A stretch of DNA of 64,000 bases from Yoonia sp. R2331 (GTDB lineage: Bacteria > Pseudomonadota > Alphaproteobacteria > Rhodobacterales > Rhodobacteraceae): NCBI RefSeq assembly GCF_041103235.1, contig NZ_JBGCUN010000001.1:2232001-2296000 (forward strand). Reading direction: 5' to 3'. Within the stretch, counting starts at the first letter, position 1, and every line of letters starts with the position of its first letter. Below the pieces are notes generated by a model, which saw only the letters and a program-made list of their open reading frames with translations, was not told the DNA's origin and ran no database searches. The position numbers and the translations under genes were made by a program. Of the stretch, positions 53,814 through 61,918 are shown one piece after another.

Positions 53814-54596
53814 ATGACTGAAGATATCTACGATCCGGACTACGTTGCATCCCTGTTTGATCGCTGCTCTGCCCGGTATCGCAACTGGAGCGCGGTCAGT
53901 TCCTTTGGTTTCGTCTGGCTTTGGCGCAAACAATGCGTTGCGCGGTTGATCGGACAACAACAAATCAGCCGGATCAGCGCGGGCAAGGTTGGGCAGCCCG
54001 CCACACCTGCCCCGCAAGTTGTTGATCTGATGGCTGGCACGGGTGAAGTCTGGCCGCATCTTTTGTCTGCCTTCCCCCGCGCGAGGATCACGGCGATTGA
54101 TATCTCGGCCCGGATGCACACCGAAGCGGTGGAACGCCTGCACGGCACCCGTGCCGACAAGATCACCCACCTGCAAGCGAATGCGCTGGACACCGATCTG
54201 CCGGAGAACAGTGCGGATATGCTAGTGGCGACCTTTGGGCTCAAAACCTTTGACGCCGCACAGCAGGCGGTTCTGGCGCAACAGGTGGCCCGTATCCTGC
54301 GCCCCGGCGGCAGCTTTGCGATGATCGAGGCGTCGGACCCAAAGGGCTGGCTGCTGCGGCCGCTTTACCGGATTTACCTGGACCGCGCCCTGCCCCTGCT
54401 TGAACGGCTGTTCCTGCGGGGCGCGCAGGACTTTTCGATGATCGGAACCTATACGCGCAATTTTGGGGATTGCAGCCAAATGCAGGGCGCGCTGCGGGAT
54501 GCGGGCCTGAACGTCACGCTCAAACGGCACTTTTTCGGATGTGCCACCTCTGTTGCGGGCACAAAGCCCGTTGCGCCGCATGATCCTGCGGCCTAA
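53814..54596 (+). CDS. Class I SAM-dependent methyltransferase (UbiE/COQ5-like)
   Basis: 260 residues. Motif I VVDLMAGTGEVWPHLLSAFP, motif II ITAIDISARMHTEA, post-motif LVATFGLKTFDAAQQAVLAQQVARILRPGGSFAMIEAS, and a C-terminal YTRNFGDCSQMQGALRDAGL resembling UbiE. Ubiquinone/menaquinone biosynthesis-like methylation is only a family assignment. Ten bases before rluB. Confidence 0.82.
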   Translation: MTEDIYDPDYVASLFDRCSARYRNWSAVSSFGFVWLWRKQCVARLIGQQQISRISAGKVGQPATPAPQVVDLMAGTGEVWPHLLSAFPRARITAIDISARMHTEAVERLHGTRADKITHLQANALDTDLPENSADMLVATFGLKTFDAAQQAVLAQQVARILRPGGSFAMIEASDPKGWLLRPLYRIYLDRALPLLERLFLRGAQDFSMIGTYTRNFGDCSQMQGALRDAGLNVTLKRHFFGCATSVAGTKPVAPHDPAA

Positions 54597-54605
54597 AGCC
54601 CTGTC

Positions 54606-55385
54606 ATGACTGACAACACACCCAAGGGCGACCGCATCGCCAAAGTCCTGTCGCGCGCGGGCATCGCGTCCCGGCGCGAAGCCGAACGCATGATCGCTGA
54701 CGGACGGATCACGGTGAACGGCAAGGTGATCGACAGCCCCGCGCTGAACGTCACGCCTGCGGACAAGATCACCGCTGATGGCAAGCCTGTGGGCGAGCCA
54801 GAGCCGCCGCGCATCTGGCTTTATCACAAGCCTGCAGGCCTTGTGACGACCGAGCGGGACGAAAAGGACCGCCCAACGGTCTTTGCCTCCCTGCCCGAAG
54901 ATATGCCGCGCGTGATGTCCGTCGGGCGCTTGGACCTGAATTCCGAAGGGTTGCTGCTGCTGACCAACGATGGCGAGGTCAAGCGCCGGTTGGAACTGCC
55001 CAGCACCGGCTGGCTGCGCCGCTACCGCGTGCGGATCAAGGGCACCGCGTCCGAGGCCAAACTTGACCTCTTGCGCCAAGGGATCACCGTGGACGGGTTG
55101 CAATACCAGCCCATGGTCGTGACCTTTGATCGGCAGGTAGGGGCCAATGCCTGGCTGACGATCAGCCTGCGCGAAGGCAAGAACCGCGAGATTCGCCGCG
55201 CGATGGAGGCGATTGGCGCGGTGGTGAACCGGCTGATCCGCGTCTCTTACGGGCCTTTTCAGCTGGGCGAGTTGAAGGCCGGCGAAGTAGAAGAGGTCAA
55301 GCGCCGGGTGGTCCGCGATCAATTGGGTATCGACCCGCGGCCCAAGCCCGAGCGCAAGCGCAAACCGCCGCGGCGTAACGACTAG
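54606..55385 (+). CDS. rluB: 23S rRNA pseudouridine synthase (RluB/RsuA family)
   Basis: 259 residues with an N-terminal S4 RNA-binding domain (GDRIAKVLSRAGIASRREAERMIADGRITVNG) and a catalytic domain with GRLDLNSEGLLLLTNDGE, whose Asp is the nucleophile, plus REGKNREIRRAMEAIGAVVNRLIRVSYGPF. Modifies 23S rRNA (position 2605 in E. coli numbering) or a related site. Basic Lys/Arg/Pro tail. Confidence 0.9.
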   Translation: MTDNTPKGDRIAKVLSRAGIASRREAERMIADGRITVNGKVIDSPALNVTPADKITADGKPVGEPEPPRIWLYHKPAGLVTTERDEKDRPTVFASLPEDMPRVMSVGRLDLNSEGLLLLTNDGEVKRRLELPSTGWLRRYRVRIKGTASEAKLDLLRQGITVDGLQYQPMVVTFDRQVGANAWLTISLREGKNREIRRAMEAIGAVVNRLIRVSYGPFQLGELKAGEVEEVKRRVVRDQLGIDPRPKPERKRKPPRRND

Positions 55386-55437
55386 CCCCACCAAAACTAT
55401 TTCAAGCTGTTCTGCGCCCGATCTTCGAATACCGTGA

Positions 55438-55502
55438 CACCGGCGAATTCGCGCAGGGGGAAATTCCCCGGTGGTTGAACCTTGCCCCGTCCCGCAGGGT
55501 TC
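55438..55502 (+). promoter_or_regulatory. Structured 5' leader of terC
   Basis: In the 153-bp spacer before terC: CACC (55438) ... GGTG (55470-55473) encloses two hairpins, GCG-AATT-CGC (55443-55452) and GGGG-...-CCCC (55456-55469), followed by GAACC/GGTTC (55477-55502). A conserved terC RNA motif is known upstream of terC genes in Alphaproteobacteria (recalled, not checked), and this could be one. The Mn2+-sensing yybP-ykoY consensus was not recognised. Confidence 0.35.
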
Positions 55503-55538
55503 GGCATGTTAGCCCAAACGCCAATTGGGACTGGATTT

Positions 55539-56384
55539 ATGGCCGACTTACTGACGCTGGAAAACGCGATGAACCTGCTTGTGCTGTGCTTTTTGCAAGC
55601 CGTGCTGGGGTTCGACAACCTTCTTTACATCTCGATCGAAAGCAAACGCGCGCCCGTTGCACAGCAAAAGGCGGTGCGAATGTGGGGGATCCTGATTGCT
55701 GTGGCGCTGCGGGTTGTGCTGCTGTTTGTGATGATCAGCCTGATCGACGCTCTGTCAGAGCCTTTCTACACTTTCACCTGGGACGGGGTGATTACCGGGG
55801 CGGTGAACTTTGCAACGGTGGTTTTTGTCTTTGGCGGCGCATTCATCATGTACACGGCCGTCAAGGAAATCGCGCATATGCTGTCGATGGACCATCTGGG
55901 CCACGATATCGAAGGGAAAGGCGGCAAATCAGCGGTGCAGGTGGTCATGCTGATCGTCTTCATGAACCTGATCTTTTCGTTTGATTCAGTGCTCTCTGCC
56001 CTTGCGATCACAGATGTCTTCCCGGTGCTTGCCACGGCGATCCTGCTGTCGGGTCTGGCAATGCTACTGCTGGCGGACGGGGTGACAAAATTCCTTGAAA
56101 ACAACCGCATGTACGAAGTTCTTGGCCTATTCATATTGCTGATCGTCGGTGTCGTTCTACTGGGTGAAGCCGGGCAAGCTGCGGTTCACGGCGTCGAGGC
56201 GATGGGCGTACCTCACGAAGAAGCCAAGGAACTGGCACTCAAGATCTTTGGGCAGGAAATCGTGCCAATGTCGAAATCGACCTTCTACTTCTCGGTTGTG
56301 GTGCTGGTGGCGGTCGAGATCATTCAATCGGGCTATTCCCGCAAGCTGAATGCGGAACGTTCGGCCCGGCAGAAGCACTCATAA
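55539..56384 (+). CDS. TerC-family integral membrane protein
   Basis: 281 residues with about seven membrane segments and the family's acidic intramembrane motifs FLQAVLGFDNLLYI and MNLIFSFDSVLSALAIT. TerC proteins are linked to tellurite resistance and to Mn2+ export. ATG 55539 preferred to ATG 55506 because the membrane segment begins there. It stands at the head of a gene set with XpaC, TelA and SPFH proteins. Confidence 0.9.
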   Translation: MADLLTLENAMNLLVLCFLQAVLGFDNLLYISIESKRAPVAQQKAVRMWGILIAVALRVVLLFVMISLIDALSEPFYTFTWDGVITGAVNFATVVFVFGGAFIMYTAVKEIAHMLSMDHLGHDIEGKGGKSAVQVVMLIVFMNLIFSFDSVLSALAITDVFPVLATAILLSGLAMLLLADGVTKFLENNRMYEVLGLFILLIVGVVLLGEAGQAAVHGVEAMGVPHEEAKELALKIFGQEIVPMSKSTFYFSVVVLVAVEIIQSGYSRKLNAERSARQKHS

Positions 56385-56428
56385 TATGCAGCTGCCGCAC
56401 ATATCTGTGACACCGAAAGGGGGCCACG

Positions 56429-56632
56429 ATGGGGCGACTGATCTTACTGGTGTTGCTGGTTGCGGCCTTTGCCGTGGCGTTGTCTGCAATCGCGCTGGCG
56501 CTGCGCGCCATTTCGCCGCAAGATAAAGGGGCTGTGGGGGACACGATGCCAAAGACCTTTTCGACCATCGCCTATGTGTTGCTGATCGTGCTGATGTTCG
56601 GTGTGGCGACCGGCTGGCTGGGTGCGGCCTGA
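56429..56632 (+). CDS. Small two-helix membrane protein
   Basis: 67 residues: MGRLILLVLLVAAFAVALSA, a short loop with charged residues (SPQDKGAVGDTMPKTFSTI), then a second membrane helix LLIVLMFGVATGW. No known domain. AAAGGGGG precedes ATG 56429. Its TGA overlaps the next ATG, so it belongs to the xpaC-telA operon. Confidence 0.72.
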   Translation: MGRLILLVLLVAAFAVALSAIALALRAISPQDKGAVGDTMPKTFSTIAYVLLIVLMFGVATGWLGAA

Positions 56633-57501
56633 TGGCGCAGAAGTTTGGTGGCAAATATAGCCCCGGTCAGGGCGACGGCCGCGAAAGCGTGGACGACCGC
56701 CGCGTCGATGCAGCAGGCGCGCGCGCCAACATACTGTTCATTCCAGGCCTGATCGTGGCCTTTACCGCCTTTGGAAATGGTCCAGTGTCGCTGGCGCTGG
56801 GGCTGGTGGCCGCCGCCGATCTGACACTGGCCGCGTGGTTGCTGCGCGAAGGGTTGCGTGCCGAAGCGGCCTATGATGCGCGCAAGGTCGCGCGCCGCCC
56901 GGCCATTCCGCGCAAGATGCTGGCCAGCGCGTTGACGGGTTCAGGCGTGGCATTGGCCGCCTATGTTGGCGATAGCGGAATTTTCGGATCATTGCTTTAT
57001 GGCGTGGTCGCGCTTGCCCTGCATGTTGCGGCCTTTGGCGTTGATCCGTTGAAAAACAAGCGTATGGAAGGTGTGGACACCTTCCAGCAAGAGCGTGTTG
57101 CCCGCGTCGTGGAAGAGGCCGAGGCGCATTTGGAGGTCATGAAAGGCCAGATCGCGCTGCTGCGCGACCGCAAGTTGGAGACGCGTGTGGCGGGCTTTCA
57201 ATCTGCTGCGCGGCGGATGATCCGCACGGTCGAAGAAGACCCGCGTGATCTGACCGGAGCGCGCAAGTTTCTGGGCGTCTATCTGATGGGCGCCCGCGAT
57301 GCGACGGTGAAGTTCGTGGATCTTGCCCAGCGCAAAACCGATCCAGAGGCGCGCGCATCCTATGCGGCGCTGCTGGACGATCTTGAGCAGAATTTCGCCG
57401 CCAAAACCGAAAAGCTGCTGCGCGATGACCGCAGTGATATGGATATTGAAATCAAAGTGCTGCGCGACCGGCTGCAGCGTGAAGGCGTAAGCCTGAAATA
57501 A
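56632..57501 (+). CDS. XpaC-like protein (5-bromo-4-chloroindolyl phosphate hydrolysis family)
   Basis: 289 residues. The N-terminal half has hydrophobic segments (ILFIPGLIVAFTAFGNGPVSLALGLVAAADLTLA; LYGVVALALHVAAFGVDPL); the C-terminal half is a charged helical domain (QERVARVVEEAEAHLEVMKGQIALLRDRK...). Linked with telA also in Bacillus (xpaC-yaaN). Its name is from a Bacillus phenotype and the activity is uncertain. Overlaps the preceding gene by one base. Confidence 0.85.
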   Translation: MAQKFGGKYSPGQGDGRESVDDRRVDAAGARANILFIPGLIVAFTAFGNGPVSLALGLVAAADLTLAAWLLREGLRAEAAYDARKVARRPAIPRKMLASALTGSGVALAAYVGDSGIFGSLLYGVVALALHVAAFGVDPLKNKRMEGVDTFQQERVARVVEEAEAHLEVMKGQIALLRDRKLETRVAGFQSAARRMIRTVEEDPRDLTGARKFLGVYLMGARDATVKFVDLAQRKTDPEARASYAALLDDLEQNFAAKTEKLLRDDRSDMDIEIKVLRDRLQREGVSLK

Positions 57502-57513
57502 AGGGGGACCCAC

Positions 57514-58701
57514 ATGTCCGAGACCATCCAAGCCAAGGCGCAGGCCGCACTTGCCGAAGTTGAAAAAGTGACAGCCGTTGTGCTGGCTGAGCCCAAGGGC
57601 GACCTGATCACGTTAGAGGCCGCAGACGCGCCCACAAGCGCCGAGATCACCACGCGCATGGCCGAAATTGACATGGAAGACACCAATTCCATCGTCCGTT
57701 TCGGGTCCGGCGCACAGGCCGAGTTGCAAGAGATCAGCCAATCCATGCTGGCCGGTGTCCGCAACAAGGACGTGGGCCCAGCCGGTGACAGCCTGCGCAA
57801 CATCGTCAGCACCATTCGCGGGTTTTCTGTCAGCGAGCTGGACGTGCGGCGCAAGCGGTCCTGGTGGGAACGGCTATTGGGGCGTGCGGCACCGATGGCG
57901 AAATTTGTTGCGCGTTTTGAAGACGTTCAGGGCCAGATCGACAATATCACTGATGATCTGCTACGCCACGAACATGTGCTGCTGAAAGACATCGAAAGCC
58001 TTGACGTGCTGTATGACAAGACGCTGGAATTCTACGATGAACTGGCGCTTTATATCGCAGCGGGTGAGGCCAAACTGGCCGAGTTGGACAGCACCACAAT
58101 CCCCGCAAAAGAAGCAGAGGTGCAGGCCGCCCCCGAAGAACAGGGCGTGATGAAAGCGCAAGAATTGCGCGACATCCGTGCCGCCCGCGATGATCTGGAA
58201 CGCCGCGTGCATGACCTGAAACTGACCCGCCAGGTGACGATGCAATCCCTGCCTTCAATCCGGCTGGTGCAGGAAAATGACAAGTCACTGGTGACCAAGA
58301 TCAACTCCACCCTCGTGAACACCGTGCCGCTGTGGGAAACGCAACTGGCGCAAGCCGTCACCATCCAGCGCAGCGCAGAAGCAGCAGAGGCCGTGCGCGA
58401 CGCTAATGATTTGACGAACGAGCTTTTGACCGCCAACGCCAAGAACCTGCGCGACGCCAACAAGGTAATCCGCACCGAAATGGAACGTGGCGTGTTTGAT
58501 ATCAACGCGGTGAAACAGGCCAACGCCGACCTGATCGCTACGATCAACGAAAGCCTTGAAATTGCAGACGAAGGCAAGCGCAAACGGGCCGAAGCCGAGG
58601 CTGATCTGCAAAAGATGGAGCAAGAGTTGAAAGACACGCTGGCCAGCGCCAAGGCGCTAAAAACCGGCACCGGCGACAACCTCGGCACGGCTGCTGGCTG
58701 A
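57514..58701 (+). CDS. Toxic-anion resistance protein, TelA/KlaA family
   Basis: 395-residue soluble, mostly alpha-helical protein with coiled-coil segments: NIVSTIRGFSVSELDVRRKRSWWERLLGRAAPMAKFVARFEDVQGQIDNIT is the TelA core; further helices RDDLERRVHDLKLTRQVTMQSLPSIRLVQENDKSLVTKINSTLVNTVPLWE. Family members give tellurite or antibiotic resistance; mechanism unknown. Stop TGA is directly followed by the next ATG. Confidence 0.92.
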   Translation: MSETIQAKAQAALAEVEKVTAVVLAEPKGDLITLEAADAPTSAEITTRMAEIDMEDTNSIVRFGSGAQAELQEISQSMLAGVRNKDVGPAGDSLRNIVSTIRGFSVSELDVRRKRSWWERLLGRAAPMAKFVARFEDVQGQIDNITDDLLRHEHVLLKDIESLDVLYDKTLEFYDELALYIAAGEAKLAELDSTTIPAKEAEVQAAPEEQGVMKAQELRDIRAARDDLERRVHDLKLTRQVTMQSLPSIRLVQENDKSLVTKINSTLVNTVPLWETQLAQAVTIQRSAEAAEAVRDANDLTNELLTANAKNLRDANKVIRTEMERGVFDINAVKQANADLIATINESLEIADEGKRKRAEAEADLQKMEQELKDTLASAKALKTGTGDNLGTAAG

Positions 58702-59661
58702 ATGGTGGGATTGCGCAAGGGTTGGATGGCGCTGGGTCTTGCGGCCCTGACGACCCTTGCCGCCTGCACCGAAGAGCTGCCCAACACCGCCCCGCCAGAG
58801 CCGCGACCGCAGTCGCGCGGGGTGCTGCCCACAACGGCGCCCCCTGCCCCAAGTGCGGAAAGCGAGGCGCTGGCGCTGTACTACCGCCGGCTGCAGAACG
58901 ACCTGCTGGCCCAAGGGCTGTTGCGCGGCGATGGCGGCGGGCAGGACACGGCCTTTACCGATACGATGCTGGCGCGGAATTTCGTGCGCATTGCGCTATT
59001 TGATGAATATGTCACCGACGGTGATTTTCTGCGTCCGCAAGCCACGCTGTCGCGTCTCCGCCGCTGGGATCAGCCGGTGCGCATGATGGTCGAATTTGGC
59101 CCCTCTGTGCCGTCCGATCAGCGAATCCGCGACCGGGCGAGTGTCTCGTCTTATGCCGCGCGTCTGGCGCGGGTAACGGGCCAGTCCATCCGGCTGAGCG
59201 ATAGCGCGCCCAATTTCCACGTGCTGATCCTGAACGAAGATGACCGCCGCGCATATGGCAACCGCCTGCGCGAGATTGTGCCAGGCATTTCAACGGGTTC
59301 GCTGAATGCCATCCTGAATCTGCCACGCGACCAGCTGTGCATTGTGGTGGCGTTTTCTGAGGGTGGCACGGCCAGCTATTCCAAGGCCGTTGCGGTGATC
59401 CGGGGCGAACATCCCCCGCTTTTGCGGACCTCTTGCATCCACGAAGAACTGGCGCAGGGTCTCGGCCTTGCCAACGACAGCCCACAGGCGCGTCCGTCGA
59501 TCTTTAACGATGACGAAGAATTTGGCCTGTTGACCAATCATGACGAATTGCTGCTGCAGATGCTTTACGATCCGCGCCTGCGCACCGGCATGGCCCCCGC
59601 AGAGGCCGCCCCTATCGCCCGTCAGATCGCGCGCGAGATCATGGCCTCTGGCCCCAGCTAA
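58702..59661 (+). CDS. DUF2927 lipoprotein, protease-like motif
   Basis: 319 residues. Lipobox LAAC (Cys22) after MVGLRKGWMALGLAALTTLAA. The DUF2927 core contains CIHEELAQGLGLANDSPQARPSIFNDDEEFGLLTNHDELLLQMLYDPRLRTGM. HEExxQGLG (His247) recalls zincin HExxH-x2-G, but the second His is absent, so activity is doubtful. Directly follows telA with no gap. Confidence 0.84.
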   Translation: MVGLRKGWMALGLAALTTLAACTEELPNTAPPEPRPQSRGVLPTTAPPAPSAESEALALYYRRLQNDLLAQGLLRGDGGGQDTAFTDTMLARNFVRIALFDEYVTDGDFLRPQATLSRLRRWDQPVRMMVEFGPSVPSDQRIRDRASVSSYAARLARVTGQSIRLSDSAPNFHVLILNEDDRRAYGNRLREIVPGISTGSLNAILNLPRDQLCIVVAFSEGGTASYSKAVAVIRGEHPPLLRTSCIHEELAQGLGLANDSPQARPSIFNDDEEFGLLTNHDELLLQMLYDPRLRTGMAPAEAAPIARQIAREIMASGPS

Positions 59662-59681
59662 CGACAAAAAGGAGAGACCCG

Positions 59682-60773
59682 ATGGGTATCTTGGATTTTC
59701 TTTCCGGCCAGTTCATCGACGTCATTCACTGGACCGATGACACCCGCGACACGATGGTCTGGCGGTTTGAACGCGAGGGCCATGAGATCAAGTATGGCGC
59801 CAAGCTAACCGTGCGCGAGGGGCAAGCGGCGGTCTTTGTGCATGAAGGGCAGCTGGCGGATGTGTTCAGCCCCGGGCTCTATATGCTCGAGACCAACAAC
59901 ATGCCGATTATGACCACGCTTCAGCATTGGGATCACGGGTTCAAAAGCCCGTTCAAATCGGAAATCTACTATGTGAACACGACGCGGTTTTCGGACCTCA
60001 AGTGGGGGACCAAGAACCCGATCATGATCCGCGACCCGGAGTTTGGACCAACCCGGCTGCGCGCCTTTGGCACATATACCATCAAGGTCCGCGACCCGGC
60101 CGTGTTCCTGCGCGAAATCGTCGGCACCGATGGCGAATTCACGATGGATGAAATCAGCTATCAGATCCGCAACATCATCGTGCAGGAATTCTCACGCGTC
60201 ATCGCCGCGTCGGGCATTCCAGTGCTGGATATGGCGGCGAATACGGCTGATCTGGGCAAGCATGTCGCCAGCGCCATTGACAGCACAATCGCTGAATACG
60301 GGCTGGCGATCCCAGAGCTTTATATCGAGAACATCAGCCTGCCCGAAACGGTGGAAAAAGCGCTCGATGCCCGCACCTCGCGCGGGTTGGCTGGCAATTT
60401 GGATGAGCATCTCAAGTGGAAGGCTGCGGAATCAATGACCATGCAAGGGTCAAGCACGGGTCAGGCGATGGGCATGGGTCTGGGTGCCGGCATGGGGATG
60501 CAGATGGCGCAAGGGCCTTGGGGTGCCGCCCCGTCTATGGCCCCGCCGCCACCGCCACCGCCGCCGGTTGAACACGTCTGGCATATCGCCGCCGCAGGAG
60601 AGGTCACAGGCCCGTTTTCCAAGGCCGCTTTGGGCCGGATGGTCACGGACGGCAAATTCACACGCGACAGCATGGTCTGGACCCAGGGCCAGGACGGCTG
60701 GCAACCCGCAGAGGATGTGGCCGAACTTGCCCAGCTTTTCACCGTGATGCCACCGCCGCCACCGGGCGCATAA
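59682..60773 (+). CDS. SPFH (band-7) protein with C-terminal GYF_2 domain
   Basis: 363 residues, YdjI-like. The SPFH domain spans about residues 30-250 (DTMVWRFEREGHEIKYGAKLTVREGQAAVFVHEGQ...FGTYTIKVRDPAVFLREIVG...). A Gly/Met stretch and a run of eight prolines link it to a GYF_2 domain (VEHVWHIAAAGEVTGPFSKAALGRMVTDGKFTRDSMVWTQGQDGWQPAEDVAEL). SPFH proteins scaffold membrane microdomains. GGAGAGA precedes ATG 59682. Confidence 0.91.
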   Translation: MGILDFLSGQFIDVIHWTDDTRDTMVWRFEREGHEIKYGAKLTVREGQAAVFVHEGQLADVFSPGLYMLETNNMPIMTTLQHWDHGFKSPFKSEIYYVNTTRFSDLKWGTKNPIMIRDPEFGPTRLRAFGTYTIKVRDPAVFLREIVGTDGEFTMDEISYQIRNIIVQEFSRVIAASGIPVLDMAANTADLGKHVASAIDSTIAEYGLAIPELYIENISLPETVEKALDARTSRGLAGNLDEHLKWKAAESMTMQGSSTGQAMGMGLGAGMGMQMAQGPWGAAPSMAPPPPPPPPVEHVWHIAAAGEVTGPFSKAALGRMVTDGKFTRDSMVWTQGQDGWQPAEDVAELAQLFTVMPPPPPGA

Positions 60774-60788
60774 GGGTCGAGGGCCGTC

Positions 60789-61262
60789 ATGACAACGGTG
60801 CGCAAGATTGATGCTGACACGGTCGTACCGCTGATTGATCTGGCGGTGCGGCCCGACCAAACCGGTTTTGTTGCACCCAATGCGGTGACGATTGCCCAAG
60901 CCATGTTCGACAAGGCCGCCGAGATTTATGGCATCTACGACGGTGACGCCCCGGTCGGTCTGATGGCGTTCATAGACATGTCGCATCCCGACGCAGAGCT
61001 GGAAGAGCGCGATACGCCCGACAGCCTGTATCTGTGGCGCTTCATGGTTGATCAGGCGCACCAAAAGCGCGGACATGGGGCGGCCGCCCTTGGTCTTTTT
61101 GACCAGATCGCCCGCGACCGTGGCCGGATCAAAGTCGTGACCAGTGCTGTGCCCGGGTCGGGTTCGGCGATCCCGTTTTACGAACGCGCGGGCTATGCCA
61201 AAACCGGACAAATCGACGAAGGCGAGGTTGTCTTGGCAAAAGCCCTGTCTAGGCCGGATTGA
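60789..61262 (+). CDS. GNAT-family N-acetyltransferase
   Basis: 157 residues. Acetyl-CoA-binding motif LYLWRFMVDQAHQKRGHGAAALGLFDQIA, and SAVPGSGSAIPFYERAGYAKTGQ. The pattern Q-K-R-G-H-G-x-A is the GNAT signature; related proteins acetylate polyamines. Within the SPFH gene set, but may be a passenger. Substrate unknown. Confidence 0.88.
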   Translation: MTTVRKIDADTVVPLIDLAVRPDQTGFVAPNAVTIAQAMFDKAAEIYGIYDGDAPVGLMAFIDMSHPDAELEERDTPDSLYLWRFMVDQAHQKRGHGAAALGLFDQIARDRGRIKVVTSAVPGSGSAIPFYERAGYAKTGQIDEGEVVLAKALSRPD

Positions 61263-61303
61263 CCCAACCGGACTGAGGTTGAAACTATTTGCAAAGGGGC
61301 GAC

Positions 61304-61888
61304 GTGTGTTCTGACATGAAAGTGCCCGGATCCATTTTTGCGCGAGTGATGCAGCGCCTGCCGCATCGCCGCAGCTGGCTCAAGGCAATGCATGCCGCGA
61401 TGATCCCGCTGTTGATCTGGTTCATTGTTGTGACGCCAGAAGATGTGGTGCCGATAGGCCCGATGGCGTTTCAGTTTCATTCCATCCTTGCGCTGGTCTT
61501 TGTCACCTTGTCGCTGATCTGGATGGCCGACTATGTCCGCAGAGGGTTGGCTGGGCGTCCGGGGCCAAAACTGGGGCCAAAGGCCCGGGTGCTGCACAAG
61601 GTCCTGAACACCGCGATCATCTGGGGCCTCTTTGGTGTGGCGATCACCGGTTTCCTGCTGGGGCTCACGTCAGAGCGGATGTTGAAAGCGGGCGGCTTTC
61701 TACCTATTGCGCCGCCGCTGGGCCTGCCGCAAGCCAATGAGATCATTGGTACATTTCACATCTACGAATTCTATCTTCTGGGTGGGATCGTTGCGATCCA
61801 TGCGGGGTTTCATATCTGGCGACATCTGGCAGTGCGCGACAATGCCCTGCGGATCATGGCCCCAAAAAGACTGCATAAATACCTGTGA
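61304..61888 (+). CDS. Cytochrome b561-like membrane protein
   Basis: About 194 residues, four membrane segments, histidines placed for two b hemes (MHAAMIPLL; FQFHSILALVF; FHIYEFYLLGGIVAIHAGFHIWRHLA). GTG 61304 is preceded by AAAGGGG five bases upstream; ATG 61316 is the alternative. Electron carrier between quinone and an unknown partner. Confidence 0.82.
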   Translation: MCSDMKVPGSIFARVMQRLPHRRSWLKAMHAAMIPLLIWFIVVTPEDVVPIGPMAFQFHSILALVFVTLSLIWMADYVRRGLAGRPGPKLGPKARVLHKVLNTAIIWGLFGVAITGFLLGLTSERMLKAGGFLPIAPPLGLPQANEIIGTFHIYEFYLLGGIVAIHAGFHIWRHLAVRDNALRIMAPKRLHKYL

Positions 61889-61918
61889 CAACCCCGCAGG
61901 GCTTGCTATCCATGCGGC

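Noticed and set aside
55386-55538. yybP-ykoY (Mn2+) riboswitch upstream of terC
   Set aside because: Consensus bases of the two conserved loops were not found; only generic stems are visible.
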